NCBI GenBank assembly: GCA_045611845.1
Contig: JAZKXZ010000025.1
Coordinates: forward strand, 62,001-126,000
DNA length: 64,000 nt
Reading direction: 5' to 3'
Source: Enterocola sp045611845
GTDB lineage: Bacteria; Bacteroidota; Bacteroidia; Bacteroidales; Paludibacteraceae
Below are positions 33,576 through 41,558 of the stretch, one piece after another. A program made the translations under genes and the position numbers. The notes below the pieces were generated by a model, which worked only from the letters and a program-made list of their open reading frames with translations, was not told the DNA's origin and did no database searches. Position 1 is the stretch's first letter. Each line of letters opens with the position of its first letter.

Positions 33576-35561
33576 TTAATCGTAGAAGTTCCAAGAAAGT
33601 CCAAACTTAAACATTATAGGGTTTAGAGGATAACCCGGTACGCTAAAGTATGTAGGCTCCATAAATGCTGCAGATAGGTTGTAGCACATTAGGTAAACTC
33701 TAAATTGTTTTAAGTGCATATTGATATATGCGTTCATTAGAGGATAGTTGCCCACAAGGGTTTCGTCTTGTAGGTGGAATACGCCTGTGGCAGGCATATA
33801 AGCATTTGCGTAATATGCTGTGTTGTATCTGCAATCTACACCAATTTGTAGGGTGAAGATATTGTCTTTTAAGAAGCTGTGTCTAAAGTAAAAGTTTGAA
33901 TATGCAGATAGCATAGGTAGTGGCAATATAGAAGCCTCGTTAACGTATTGGAAAGAAACCTTATTGTCCCAATGCAGTAGCCAAGCAGAAAGGTTTAGTT
34001 CTAAATCTGCATTAATAATTTGTATAAAGTGCTCTGTGTCTTGAGTAGGCATGGCGTTTTTATCGAAGTAGATATAGTTTTTCAAGCCTTGCCAACCTGC
34101 ACCTAATTTTATGCTACAATATTTATAAGGAATAGCAATTTCTCCATAGCCTCTAGCCGACCATGTGTTGTGAAAATTGTTTTCCCATATAAAGTGGTTT
34201 GAATAGTAGTGCTCTGTAAAGTAACTTGGAACAGTACTTTTGATGTGTCCTAAAGCTGAAATATGTAGGTTTAAGTCGTCTTTTAGCTTGATTTTTGTGT
34301 TAAAGTCGCCTGATACATCAAATGCCAAACGATTATCTCTGCCCAATACTAATACTTTACCCAAAACTCCATACTGTGTATTGCCTTTGCGTTTGAAAAG
34401 TTCTCCACCCACAGATACAAGTGCCTGATTGTGCACTCTGCAAAGGGTGTCGAGTGCTTGTTTTAGTGTAGGCTCAGCTTCGTTTGTTGGCACATAGATG
34501 GAGTCCATTATTTGGAGTCTGTTTTGCTCGAAGTCTGCCTCTACAAATGCTCTCAAGCCAAATACCATCCATTTCTTATAGCCTTCGTTGAATGTAATTG
34601 AAACCACATTTTTAAAGAAATGTTGTGAACAACTATCTTTAGAGGCTGTTTTTGAGTAGTAATAGTTGTCGTAGAAACCATTTGAAATACTTCTTTCGTA
34701 ATATTTCTTTTGGCTATATTCGTATTTTGTAGAATATCCAATTGTCATAAGTGGCACAAACTCAGATACTTCTGAATCGTTTGGATTTTGTTTGTCGTAG
34801 CCAATATTGTATTGTTGGTTTACCCAGAAATAGAATGAATTATATTCGGTCCAAGTGTTGCTAAGTTTTACAGGGATGTTTTCAACGTCATCTATTATTC
34901 GGAAAAGACTGTCGCTTTGTATTCCACCATTTTCAAATTGTTTGAAATTGTTTAGCCCTGCAAGGAAATGAATTGAGTATTTTTTACCTTTATAACTACC
35001 ATTAAGATAACCATTTAAGTCGTCGGTAGATTGGTTTTCGTATGAACCACGACCATATTTATAGTCGGCGAAAATGCCAAAGTTTAGTTTACTTGTGGCA
35101 TTCATAGAAAGACCAGCTGTGATATGGTCTTCTTCTTGGTCGGTAAGACCACCAGAGGTGTATGTGATATTGCTATAAGGGCGTTTTGTGTTGTAGAAAA
35201 GAGCATCACTTGCGCCTATATATTGGTCGTAAAATGTGTGTTTAAAAAGGAAGTCGCCTGTGTAGTCGGTTTCTTTTCGTTGGTAGAAAATAGCAGACTG
35301 ACTAGGCTGTCCAAGGTTGCCAAGCCACTCACTAACAATGGTTTTTCTGTAAACAGGAGTGGTAAATTCTTGGAAATTTAGTGTGGCAGTGTCGGGAGAA
35401 CATTGAGTCTCATCTGCAAAATCTTCTGAAACTTTCCATGCTATAGTACCTTCGCCTGCTTTTGCAGGTTTGCGCATAAAGAAGTTTTCGTTAGACTCTT
35501 GAGCCACAAGAGTGCTAACGCAAAAATAAAGTGCTATAAGTATGTAGTTTCTAAATTTCAC
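33576..35561 (-). CDS. Putative porin (Porin_10-type outer-membrane barrel)
   Basis: 661 residues with a signal peptide (MKFRNYILIALYFCVSTLVAQ). The mature part matches the Bacteroidetes 'putative porin' layout: TEYNSFYFWVNQQYNIGY, many amphipathic beta strands, and a C-terminal aromatic end (FGLSWNFYD). The only plausible start that keeps the signal peptide is GTG at 35561. The -7 box TAAATTTG (35566-35573, minus) lies just four bases upstream, so the transcript is probably leaderless. It forms an operon with the solute-binding-like protein. Confidence 0.85.
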   Translation of the reverse strand: MKFRNYILIALYFCVSTLVAQESNENFFMRKPAKAGEGTIAWKVSEDFADETQCSPDTATLNFQEFTTPVYRKTIVSEWLGNLGQPSQSAIFYQRKETDYTGDFLFKHTFYDQYIGASDALFYNTKRPYSNITYTSGGLTDQEEDHITAGLSMNATSKLNFGIFADYKYGRGSYENQSTDDLNGYLNGSYKGKKYSIHFLAGLNNFKQFENGGIQSDSLFRIIDDVENIPVKLSNTWTEYNSFYFWVNQQYNIGYDKQNPNDSEVSEFVPLMTIGYSTKYEYSQKKYYERSISNGFYDNYYYSKTASKDSCSQHFFKNVVSITFNEGYKKWMVFGLRAFVEADFEQNRLQIMDSIYVPTNEAEPTLKQALDTLCRVHNQALVSVGGELFKRKGNTQYGVLGKVLVLGRDNRLAFDVSGDFNTKIKLKDDLNLHISALGHIKSTVPSYFTEHYYSNHFIWENNFHNTWSARGYGEIAIPYKYCSIKLGAGWQGLKNYIYFDKNAMPTQDTEHFIQIINADLELNLSAWLLHWDNKVSFQYVNEASILPLPMLSAYSNFYFRHSFLKDNIFTLQIGVDCRYNTAYYANAYMPATGVFHLQDETLVGNYPLMNAYINMHLKQFRVYLMCYNLSAAFMEPTYFSVPGYPLNPIMFKFGLSWNFYD

Positions 35562-35565
35562 TATG

Positions 35566-35573
35566 CAAATTTA
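35566..35573 (-). promoter_or_regulatory. -7 box immediately upstream of the porin GTG start
   Basis: Minus strand TAAATTTG followed by CATA and then the GTG start codon. This predicts a leaderless mRNA. Confidence 0.6.
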
Positions 35574-35591
35574 CAACTAAAATTTGAAATA

Positions 35592-36722
35592 TTAAAGTCG
35601 TGTCATTAGGGTAGGCAAAATAGAGGCCTTCCATGCACTAAAGTCGCCTTTTATAATATGTGCTCTGGCCTCTTGTGTTAGCCATACATAAAATGCAAGG
35701 TTGTGAATAGAAGCAATTTGCATACCAAGCAGTTCGTCAGACATAATTAGGTGACGAAGATATGCTTTGCTATATACTCTGTCTACTATGCTTGCTCCTT
35801 CTGGGTCGATAGGCGAAAAGTCGTTTGCCCATTTTTTGTTGTGCATGTTCATGGTGCCATTTTTGGTAAATAGCATACCGTTTCTGCCGTTGCGGGTAGG
35901 CATAACGCAGTCGAACATATCTACACCACGTTCAATGCCTTCAAGAAGGTTTGCAGGTGTGCCCACGCCCATTAGGTAACGAGGTTTGTCTTTTGGAAGG
36001 ATGGCGTTAACCACCTCTATCATTTCATACATTTTTTCAGTTGGTTCGCCCACTGCTAGGCCACCAATTGCATTGCCCTCGCATTCTTGTGAAGCGATGA
36101 ATTCTGCCGATTGTTTTCTTAGGTCTGAATAAACGCAACCTTGCACAATTGGGAAAAATGTTTGGTTGTAACCATAAATTGGTTCGGTATTTTTAAAGTG
36201 TTCCCAACCACGTTTTAGCCATCTGTGAGTCATCTCCATAGATTTTTTTGCGTAGTCGTAGTTGGCGTTGCCTGGGGTGCATTCGTCTAGTGCCATTATA
36301 ATGTCGGCGCCAATAATGCGTTGAGTTTCAACCACATTTTCTGGGGTGAAAAGGTGTTTAGAGCCTTCGATGTGTGAACGGAATGTAACGCCTTCTTCTT
36401 TTAGTTTGCGAGTGCCAGAGAGTGAGAAAACTTGGAAACCACCACTATCGGTAAGGATAGGTTTGTCCCATGAATTGAATTTGTGCAGACCGCCTGCTTG
36501 TTTAAGCACTTCAAGCCCTGGGCGAAGGTATAAATGGTAGGTGTTGCCCAAGATAATCTGTGCCTTAATGTCGTCTCTAAGCTCGTGTGCGTGTACTCCT
36601 TTTACCGAACCTACTGTGCCTACTGGCATAAAAATAGGTGTAAGGATTTCGCCGTGGTCGGTGGTAATTTTACCAGCACGAGCATTGGTTTTAGGGTCTG
36701 TATATTGTAAATCAAACTTCAT
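35592..36722 (-). CDS. tgt: tRNA-guanine transglycosylase
   Basis: About 376 residues. It exchanges guanine 34 for the queuosine precursor in GUN-anticodon tRNAs. Visible: MPVGTVGSVKGVH, GNTYHLYLRPG, LTDSGGFQVFSL (nucleophile/base-recognition region) and GGLAVGEP. The zinc-ligand region normally near the end is partly replaced (MQIASIHNLAFYVW keeps a His). Start chosen at ATG 36722 (MKFDLQYTD), as in homologues; a TTG two codons upstream is less likely. It overlaps the mtaB stop by 11 bases. Confidence 0.95.
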   Translation of the reverse strand: MKFDLQYTDPKTNARAGKITTDHGEILTPIFMPVGTVGSVKGVHAHELRDDIKAQIILGNTYHLYLRPGLEVLKQAGGLHKFNSWDKPILTDSGGFQVFSLSGTRKLKEEGVTFRSHIEGSKHLFTPENVVETQRIIGADIIMALDECTPGNANYDYAKKSMEMTHRWLKRGWEHFKNTEPIYGYNQTFFPIVQGCVYSDLRKQSAEFIASQECEGNAIGGLAVGEPTEKMYEMIEVVNAILPKDKPRYLMGVGTPANLLEGIERGVDMFDCVMPTRNGRNGMLFTKNGTMNMHNKKWANDFSPIDPEGASIVDRVYSKAYLRHLIMSDELLGMQIASIHNLAFYVWLTQEARAHIIKGDFSAWKASILPTLMTRL

Positions 36723-37974
36723 AGTCAAACATATTTTCGTTTAGTGTGATTACTTCTATTTGGTTAATTTTTTCGGCTGTGTATGGACATTGTACTTTCA
36801 CATAATTCTCGGTGAAACCGCACATTTTTCCACTTTTGTTGGTAGATTCCCAAAGCACTTTTCTTTCTGTGCCAATTTGTGAAGAGTAGAATGTTTTTAG
36901 TTTTTCTTCCGACAGTGGAAGCATAATTTGCATTCTGCGTTTCTTCTCACTCTCTTCCACTTTGTATGGAATTTTTAGTGCCATTGTGCCTGCTCTTTCT
37001 GAGTATGGAAACACGTGCAGTTGCGATACTGGCAAACTTGCAATAAAGTTTCTCGACTCTTCAAAAAGTTCTGGAGTTTCGCCTCTCATGCCCACAATCA
37101 TATCCACTCCAATAAATGCGTCTGGCATAAGTTCTTTTATTTTTAGAACTTTGTTTTTGAAAAGTTCACTATCGTAGTGTCTGCGCATAAGTTTTAAAAC
37201 TTCGTCGCTACCGCATTGTAGTGGGATGTGAAAGTGTGGTGCAAAGCGTTTACTTTTTGCTACAAATTCTATAATTTCGTCGGTTAGTAGGTCGGGCTCG
37301 ATAGATGAAATTCTAAATCTTTCCACGCCTTCTACTTCGTCTAGGGCTTTCACAAGGTCTACAAATTTTTCGCCTGTGCTTTTGCCGAAGTCGCCTATGT
37401 TTACGCCAGTTAGGATAATTTCTTTGCCTCCTTCGCGAACAATATTTTCTGCTCCACGCACAATTTCTTCGATGCTACCGTTGCGGCTTCTGCCACGGGC
37501 AAACGGAATGGCACAATAGCTGCAGAAATAGTCGCAACCATCTTGCACTTTTAGGAAGTGGCGGGTGCGGTCTTCGTGAGAATAACATCCGTAAAATGGA
37601 GTCATTTTCTTGGTTTCGCTCACCTGTGGGGTGGTATCTTCGGTTTTAAGTTTTTCTGGGATAATAAATTTGTCATTTGCTCCAAGCACAAGGTCTACAC
37701 CTGGTATGCTAGAGAGTCTTTCCGATGCAAGTTGGGCATAACAACCTGTAACAATAAGAAATGCGTTAGGGTTTTCTCTTATGATTCTATTTATTGCACT
37801 GCGACATTTTTTGTCGGCATTGTCGGTTACAGTGCAGGTGTTTACGATGCAAACATTGGCTTTTTCGTTTGCTTTAGCTTTTACATAACCGTTTTCTATA
37901 AGCGTTTTGCCTATAGAAGAAGACTCTGCAAAGTTTAGCTTGCATCCTAATGTATAAAACCTAAAAGTACTCAT
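36712..37974 (-). CDS. mtaB: tRNA (t6A37) methylthiotransferase MtaB
   Basis: A 420-residue radical-SAM enzyme converting t6A37 to ms2t6A37 in tRNA. The N-terminal methylthiotransferase domain holds TLGCKLNFAESS, VNTCTVT and VTGCYAQ, whose Cys bind the second cluster. The radical-SAM motif CDYFCSYCAIPFARG is at about residue 147. A TRAM-like tail ends the protein. It is coupled to tgt, so two tRNA anticodon-loop modifiers are co-expressed. A structured inverted repeat lies just upstream of its start. Confidence 0.95.
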   Translation of the reverse strand: MSTFRFYTLGCKLNFAESSSIGKTLIENGYVKAKANEKANVCIVNTCTVTDNADKKCRSAINRIIRENPNAFLIVTGCYAQLASERLSSIPGVDLVLGANDKFIIPEKLKTEDTTPQVSETKKMTPFYGCYSHEDRTRHFLKVQDGCDYFCSYCAIPFARGRSRNGSIEEIVRGAENIVREGGKEIILTGVNIGDFGKSTGEKFVDLVKALDEVEGVERFRISSIEPDLLTDEIIEFVAKSKRFAPHFHIPLQCGSDEVLKLMRRHYDSELFKNKVLKIKELMPDAFIGVDMIVGMRGETPELFEESRNFIASLPVSQLHVFPYSERAGTMALKIPYKVEESEKKRRMQIMLPLSEEKLKTFYSSQIGTERKVLWESTNKSGKMCGFTENYVKVQCPYTAEKINQIEVITLNENMFDYEV

Positions 37975-37977
37975 AAT

Positions 37978-38044
37978 TACTCGCTTCGCTCGTGATTTTT
38001 TTCACGACTCGGCAATGATTAAGTAAACTTATCATTGCGCTCGC
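37978..38044. repeat. Structured inverted-repeat element C upstream of mtaB
   Basis: Contains two hairpins: CGTGA/TCACG (37991-37995 with 38002-38006) and GCAATGAT/ATCATTGC (38012-38019 with 38031-38038) enclosing AAGTAAACTT. The TTTACT/AGTAAA heart resembles the stem in copies A and B, but the flanks differ, so membership of that family is uncertain. Confidence 0.5.
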
Positions 38045-38054
38045 TGCTCAAAAA

Positions 38055-38088
38055 ATTCCTAATTCCTAATTCCTAATTCCTAATTTTA
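38055..38088 (-). repeat. Heptamer array (TTAGGAA), locus 4
   Basis: Four exact copies of a 7-base unit (ATTCCTA on the plus strand) plus a partial one. They overlap the end of the PAP2 gene, whose last codons and stop (LGIRN, TAG) are encoded by the array. Confidence 0.88.
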
Positions 38089-38728
38089 TTAGATTAAAGT
38101 TTCCTCGCTCTTTATAGTACACAATCACGTACGTAATCACAGTGGAAATCATGCCGATGAGTGAGCCGAAAAGCACGTCGGCAAGAAAGTGCTGTGAAAG
38201 ATATATGCGAGAAAAACCTGTTACAAATGCAAAAACAACTAAAAAGATTTGTATAAATCTATAGCGATATGGCAAAATGGCAGCGATGCCAGCAAAAAAC
38301 ACAAATACACAAGATGTGTGACCACTTGGGAATGAGTTGAATGCGTCCCAAATATGCACACCCTCTACTGTAGGAGGCAGGTCGATGCCCAAACTATTGA
38401 AAAGTGTAAGTGGGCGAGGGTGACACATAGTGTATTTAAAAATTTGTGTTATCAGCGAGCAAATGCCTTGGCCTAGAAGCAGGAAAAGTCCGTCTCTAAG
38501 GTTGAATAGCATAAAAATGCCAATCAAAATAAATGGTAAATTGCCACCAAATTCTGTTATGTATTTGAAAAAAGTATCCCAAAATGGGGTGTGAAATGAG
38601 TTTAACTCTATGTGTGTTTCCACTTGAGAGCCGGTGAAACCATACGCCACACCAATAGCCCAAATAGCGAAGAAACTTATCCAAAGGATAAGATTTTCTT
38701 TGTAATATTTAGCCAAAATTTTGTTCAT
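38066..38728 (-). CDS. PAP2-family membrane phosphatase
   Basis: A 220-residue membrane protein with about six spans and the three PAP2 motifs: KYTMCHPRP (C1), FPSGHTS (C2) and SRIYLSQHFLADV (C3). Likely a lipid phosphatase, for example acting on undecaprenyl pyrophosphate or phosphatidate; substrate not determinable. The C-terminus LGIRN and stop are formed by a TTAGGAA heptamer array, so the original end has probably been altered. A -7 box sits four bases upstream of the ATG, predicting a leaderless transcript. Confidence 0.9.
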   Translation of the reverse strand: MNKILAKYYKENLILWISFFAIWAIGVAYGFTGSQVETHIELNSFHTPFWDTFFKYITEFGGNLPFILIGIFMLFNLRDGLFLLLGQGICSLITQIFKYTMCHPRPLTLFNSLGIDLPPTVEGVHIWDAFNSFPSGHTSCVFVFFAGIAAILPYRYRFIQIFLVVFAFVTGFSRIYLSQHFLADVLFGSLIGMISTVITYVIVYYKERGNFNLIKLGIRN

Positions 38729-38732
38729 TCTG

Positions 38733-38740
38733 CAAAGATA
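38733..38740 (-). promoter_or_regulatory. -7 box immediately upstream of PAP2 ATG
   Basis: Minus strand TATCTTTG followed by CAGA and then the ATG. The same four-base spacing as at the porin gene. Confidence 0.6.
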
Positions 38741-38752
38741 AGAAATTTTTGC

Positions 38753-39112
38753 CTAAGATTTGCTTGGGTACGACAAGATATGCCATGTTACGCCTATGGC
38801 GATGGCAAATAGAAGCAAACGCACCCACAAAATAGGCACAAAAATGCAAGAAATTCCAATAGTAATCCAAAGCATACTCACAGAGACAACTTTTACACGA
38901 AGTGGAATGCATTTGTTTTCTTGAAAATTCTTTATGTATGGACCTAAATGTTTGCTCTCAAGTAGGCGTTTGTGCCAAGCAGGAGCACTTTTTAGGTAGC
39001 AATAAGCAGAAAGAAGTAGAAATGGAGTGGTGGGCAAAACGGGTAGTGCGATGCCTAAAATTCCTAAAAAAAGTGATATGGTTCCTACTATGCGTAAGAC
39101 TATTTTTATCAT
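38753..39112 (-). CDS. YbaN-family (DUF454) inner-membrane protein
   Basis: 119 residues with three or four hydrophobic segments. The N-terminal pattern LGILGIALPVLPTTPFLLLSAYCYLKS is the hallmark of the DUF454/YbaN family. Function unknown. It has its own -7 box 26 bases upstream and ends 24 bases before the PAP2 start on the same strand. Confidence 0.9.
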   Translation of the reverse strand: MIKIVLRIVGTISLFLGILGIALPVLPTTPFLLLSAYCYLKSAPAWHKRLLESKHLGPYIKNFQENKCIPLRVKVVSVSMLWITIGISCIFVPILWVRLLLFAIAIGVTWHILSYPSKS

Positions 39113-39138
39113 TGTTTTCCTTGTTCTTAATTAAGGCA

Positions 39139-39146
39139 CAAAGTTA
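39139..39146 (-). promoter_or_regulatory. -7 box for YbaN-like gene
   Basis: Minus strand TAACTTTG (TAnnTTTG). Confidence 0.6.
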
Positions 39147-39216
39147 ATCATAAAACGTGAAATAAAAAATAGGCAAATAATGCAGTTATAATATATTATA
39201 TTTAACTTATTTTTAC

Positions 39217-39224
39217 TATCTTTG
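39217..39224 (+). promoter_or_regulatory. -7 box driving the aryl polyene operon
   Basis: TATCTTTG, a perfect TAnnTTTG, in an AT-rich gap divergent from the YbaN-like gene. It is the only clear promoter I found for the 20-kb operon. Confidence 0.65.
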
Positions 39225-39272
39225 TACCTTAAAATGTATAAAAATCGTTGCAAAAAAGGAACGTTGAAAAAG

Positions 39273-40802
39273 ATGTCTGTTTTAGCTGAAAAAATAATAC
39301 ATAGCGAATTGCAATTGCAAGATATTCAGGCAATTGTGGAGCAAAATGCTAGAGTGCAAATCTCTGAAGAGTCTAGAAAAGCTATCAACGAATGTTTTAG
39401 TTTTTTAGAGTCGTTTTCAAAAGACAAGGTTATTTACGGCATTAATACTGGCTTTGGTCCTATGGCTCAATGGCGTATTGATGACGAGCATTTGAATGAA
39501 CTTCAGTATAATATCATCCGCAGTCACTCTACTGGTGCGGGCGAGCCACTTCCAGAAAAATGCGTGCGTGCTGCTATGCTAGCGCGTTTAATGACTTTTA
39601 TGCAAGCGCATTCTGGGGTGAATATCCAAACTTGCGAACTTTTAGTAGAATTTTTAAACCGTGGCATTTATCCTGTGATACCACAACACGGTAGCGTGGG
39701 TGCAAGTGGCGACTTAGTTCAGCTTGCTCACATTGCGTTAGCGCTTATTGGCGAGGGCGAGGTGTTTTACAAAGGCGAACGCAGAAATACAGCTGAAGTT
39801 TTTGCAGAACTTGGCATTAAGCCGCTTCAAATGTATGTGAGAGAAGGTTTGGCTGTTACAAACGGCACTGCGGTGATGACTGGTATTGGTTTTGTAAACC
39901 TATTTCAAGTAAAACGCCTGCTAGATTTTTCGCTTAAGGCATCTGTTTTGATGAACGAAATTGCCTCTTCTTACGACGATTTAATGTCTGAGGTGCTAAA
40001 CGGCGTGAAAAGACACGTTGGCCAACAAGTGGTGGCTGCTAAAATGAGAGAAATTTCATCAGGTAGCCAAATGTTGCTAAGCAGAGAAAAAGAACTTTAT
40101 CATAAGAGCGAGGAAGATGTGTTTGAGCACAAAGTGCAACCATATTACTCACTTCGTTGCATTCCTCAAATTTTGGGTCCAGTGTGGGACGCTGTGGAAA
40201 ATGTAGAGAAAGTACTTGTGGGTGAGATAAATTCTGCAAACGACAACCCTATTGTTGATCCACAAAACAAAACTGTAATTCATGGCGGCAACTTCCACGG
40301 TGACTATGTTTCATTTGAAATGGATAAACTGAAAATAGCAGTTACCAAAATGACAATGCTAGCAGAGCGTCAAATGAACTATCTATTCCACGACCGCATC
40401 AACGGTATTTTGCCTCCATTTGTAAACTTGGGTGTATTGGGACTAAATTATGGTTTACAAGCATCTCAATTTACAGCTACTTCTACCACAGCAGAGTGTC
40501 AAACTCTATCAAATCCAATGTATGTGCATTCTATCCCAAACAACAACGATAATCAAGATATTGTTTCTATGGGTACAAACTCGGCACTTATTTGTGCTAG
40601 AGTGATAGAAAATAGCTATCAAGTGATGGCAATACATGCTATGGCACTTGCACAAGCGGTAGATTGCTTGAAGATTGCAGACAAGCTTTCTCCTGTTACC
40701 AAGCAGGTGTATAACCAAATAAGAGAAATAGTTCCTGTTTTTGTGGAGGATACTCCAAAATACAAAGAGATTGAAGCTGTGATGGCATGGCTTAAAAAAT
40801 AA
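39273..40802 (+). CDS. Tyrosine ammonia-lyase-like aromatic ammonia-lyase
   Basis: About 509 residues. It carries the GSVGASGDL motif (Ala-Ser-Gly near 144-146) that self-cyclises to the MIO cofactor, catalytic Tyr in VIYGINTGFGPMAQ, and the selectivity pair Ser-His in IIRSHSTGAGEP. I recall the same SH pair and many identical blocks (GEGEVFYKGERR, NPMYVHSIPNNNDNQD) in the Flavobacterium johnsoniae tyrosine ammonia-lyase of the flexirubin cluster. It would make 4-coumarate from tyrosine as the aryl starter. Start placed at ATG 39273; an upstream in-frame codon at 39222 lies in the -7 box, and ATG 39234 is an alternative. First gene of the pigment operon. Confidence 0.9.
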   Translation: MSVLAEKIIHSELQLQDIQAIVEQNARVQISEESRKAINECFSFLESFSKDKVIYGINTGFGPMAQWRIDDEHLNELQYNIIRSHSTGAGEPLPEKCVRAAMLARLMTFMQAHSGVNIQTCELLVEFLNRGIYPVIPQHGSVGASGDLVQLAHIALALIGEGEVFYKGERRNTAEVFAELGIKPLQMYVREGLAVTNGTAVMTGIGFVNLFQVKRLLDFSLKASVLMNEIASSYDDLMSEVLNGVKRHVGQQVVAAKMREISSGSQMLLSREKELYHKSEEDVFEHKVQPYYSLRCIPQILGPVWDAVENVEKVLVGEINSANDNPIVDPQNKTVIHGGNFHGDYVSFEMDKLKIAVTKMTMLAERQMNYLFHDRINGILPPFVNLGVLGLNYGLQASQFTATSTTAECQTLSNPMYVHSIPNNNDNQDIVSMGTNSALICARVIENSYQVMAIHAMALAQAVDCLKIADKLSPVTKQVYNQIREIVPVFVEDTPKYKEIEAVMAWLKK

Positions 40803-40823
40803 TCTCACAAAAAGACAATTGAT

Positions 40824-41555
40824 ATGAAAAAATATGCTTTAGTAACTGGTGCTAGTAGAGGTATAGGCAGAGCCATTGCACTTAAATTGGCTTCGCAAGG
40901 TTTCTCTATTATCATCAATTATGCTTCAAATGAAGAGGCTGCGCAAAAAACTCTAGACGACATTACTGCTCTAGGTGGTAGTGCAGAATTGCTTCCATTT
41001 GATGTGAGTGACAATAAATCTGTAGAAGACGCATTGCAATCTTGGGCAGACAAGCACGAAAATGATTACATTTCTGTGATTGTAAACAATGCAGGTGTGC
41101 GTAAAGACAACCTTATGATGTGGATGCCTGGCGACGATTGGCGCGACGTGCTTTCTATCTCGCTAGATGGTTTCTTCAACGTTACCCAACCACTGCTAAA
41201 AAATATGCTTGTAAAAAAATGGGGCAGAATTGTGAATGTGGTTTCACTTTCTGGTATCAAAGGTATGCCTGGACAAGTAAACTATTCTGCTGCAAAAGGT
41301 GGTCTCATTGCAGCAACTAAAGCACTAGCACAAGAAGTGGCAAAAAAACGCATTACTGTAAACGCAGTGGCACCGGGCTTTGTGAAAAGCGATATGACAG
41401 CAGATTTAAACGAAGCAGAACTTAAAAAACTTGTTCCAGTAGGACGTTTTGGCGAGCCAGAGGAAGTGGCAGAACTTGTTGCTTTCCTTGTGTCAGACGT
41501 GGCAGGCTACATTACAGGTGAAGTTATTTCAATAAACGGAGGAATTTATACTTAA
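40824..41555 (+). CDS. 3-oxoacyl-ACP reductase (FabG-like ketoreductase)
   Basis: A 243-residue short-chain dehydrogenase. The NADPH-binding TGASRGIG is at residues 8-15, NNAG near 88-91, and the catalytic Ser (VVSLSG, about 141-143), Tyr154 and Lys158 in NYSAAKGG. It should reduce the beta-keto group after each ketosynthase cycle, preparing the dehydration that yields the conjugated polyene. Only one ketoreductase is present in the cluster. Confidence 0.93.
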   Translation: MKKYALVTGASRGIGRAIALKLASQGFSIIINYASNEEAAQKTLDDITALGGSAELLPFDVSDNKSVEDALQSWADKHENDYISVIVNNAGVRKDNLMMWMPGDDWRDVLSISLDGFFNVTQPLLKNMLVKKWGRIVNVVSLSGIKGMPGQVNYSAAKGGLIAATKALAQEVAKKRITVNAVAPGFVKSDMTADLNEAELKKLVPVGRFGEPEEVAELVAFLVSDVAGYITGEVISINGGIYT

Positions 41556-41558
41556 CAT

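Noticed and set aside
39222..39272. Upstream extension of the ammonia-lyase gene to a TTG at 39222
   Set aside because: That codon lies within the -7 box TATCTTTG; family alignment from memory supports the start at 39273.
39273..40802. Histidine ammonia-lyase (hutH) of histidine degradation
   Set aside because: No hutU, hutI or ftcD nearby, and the location plus sequence blocks match the flexirubin-cluster tyrosine lyase; the Ser-His pair alone does not decide it.
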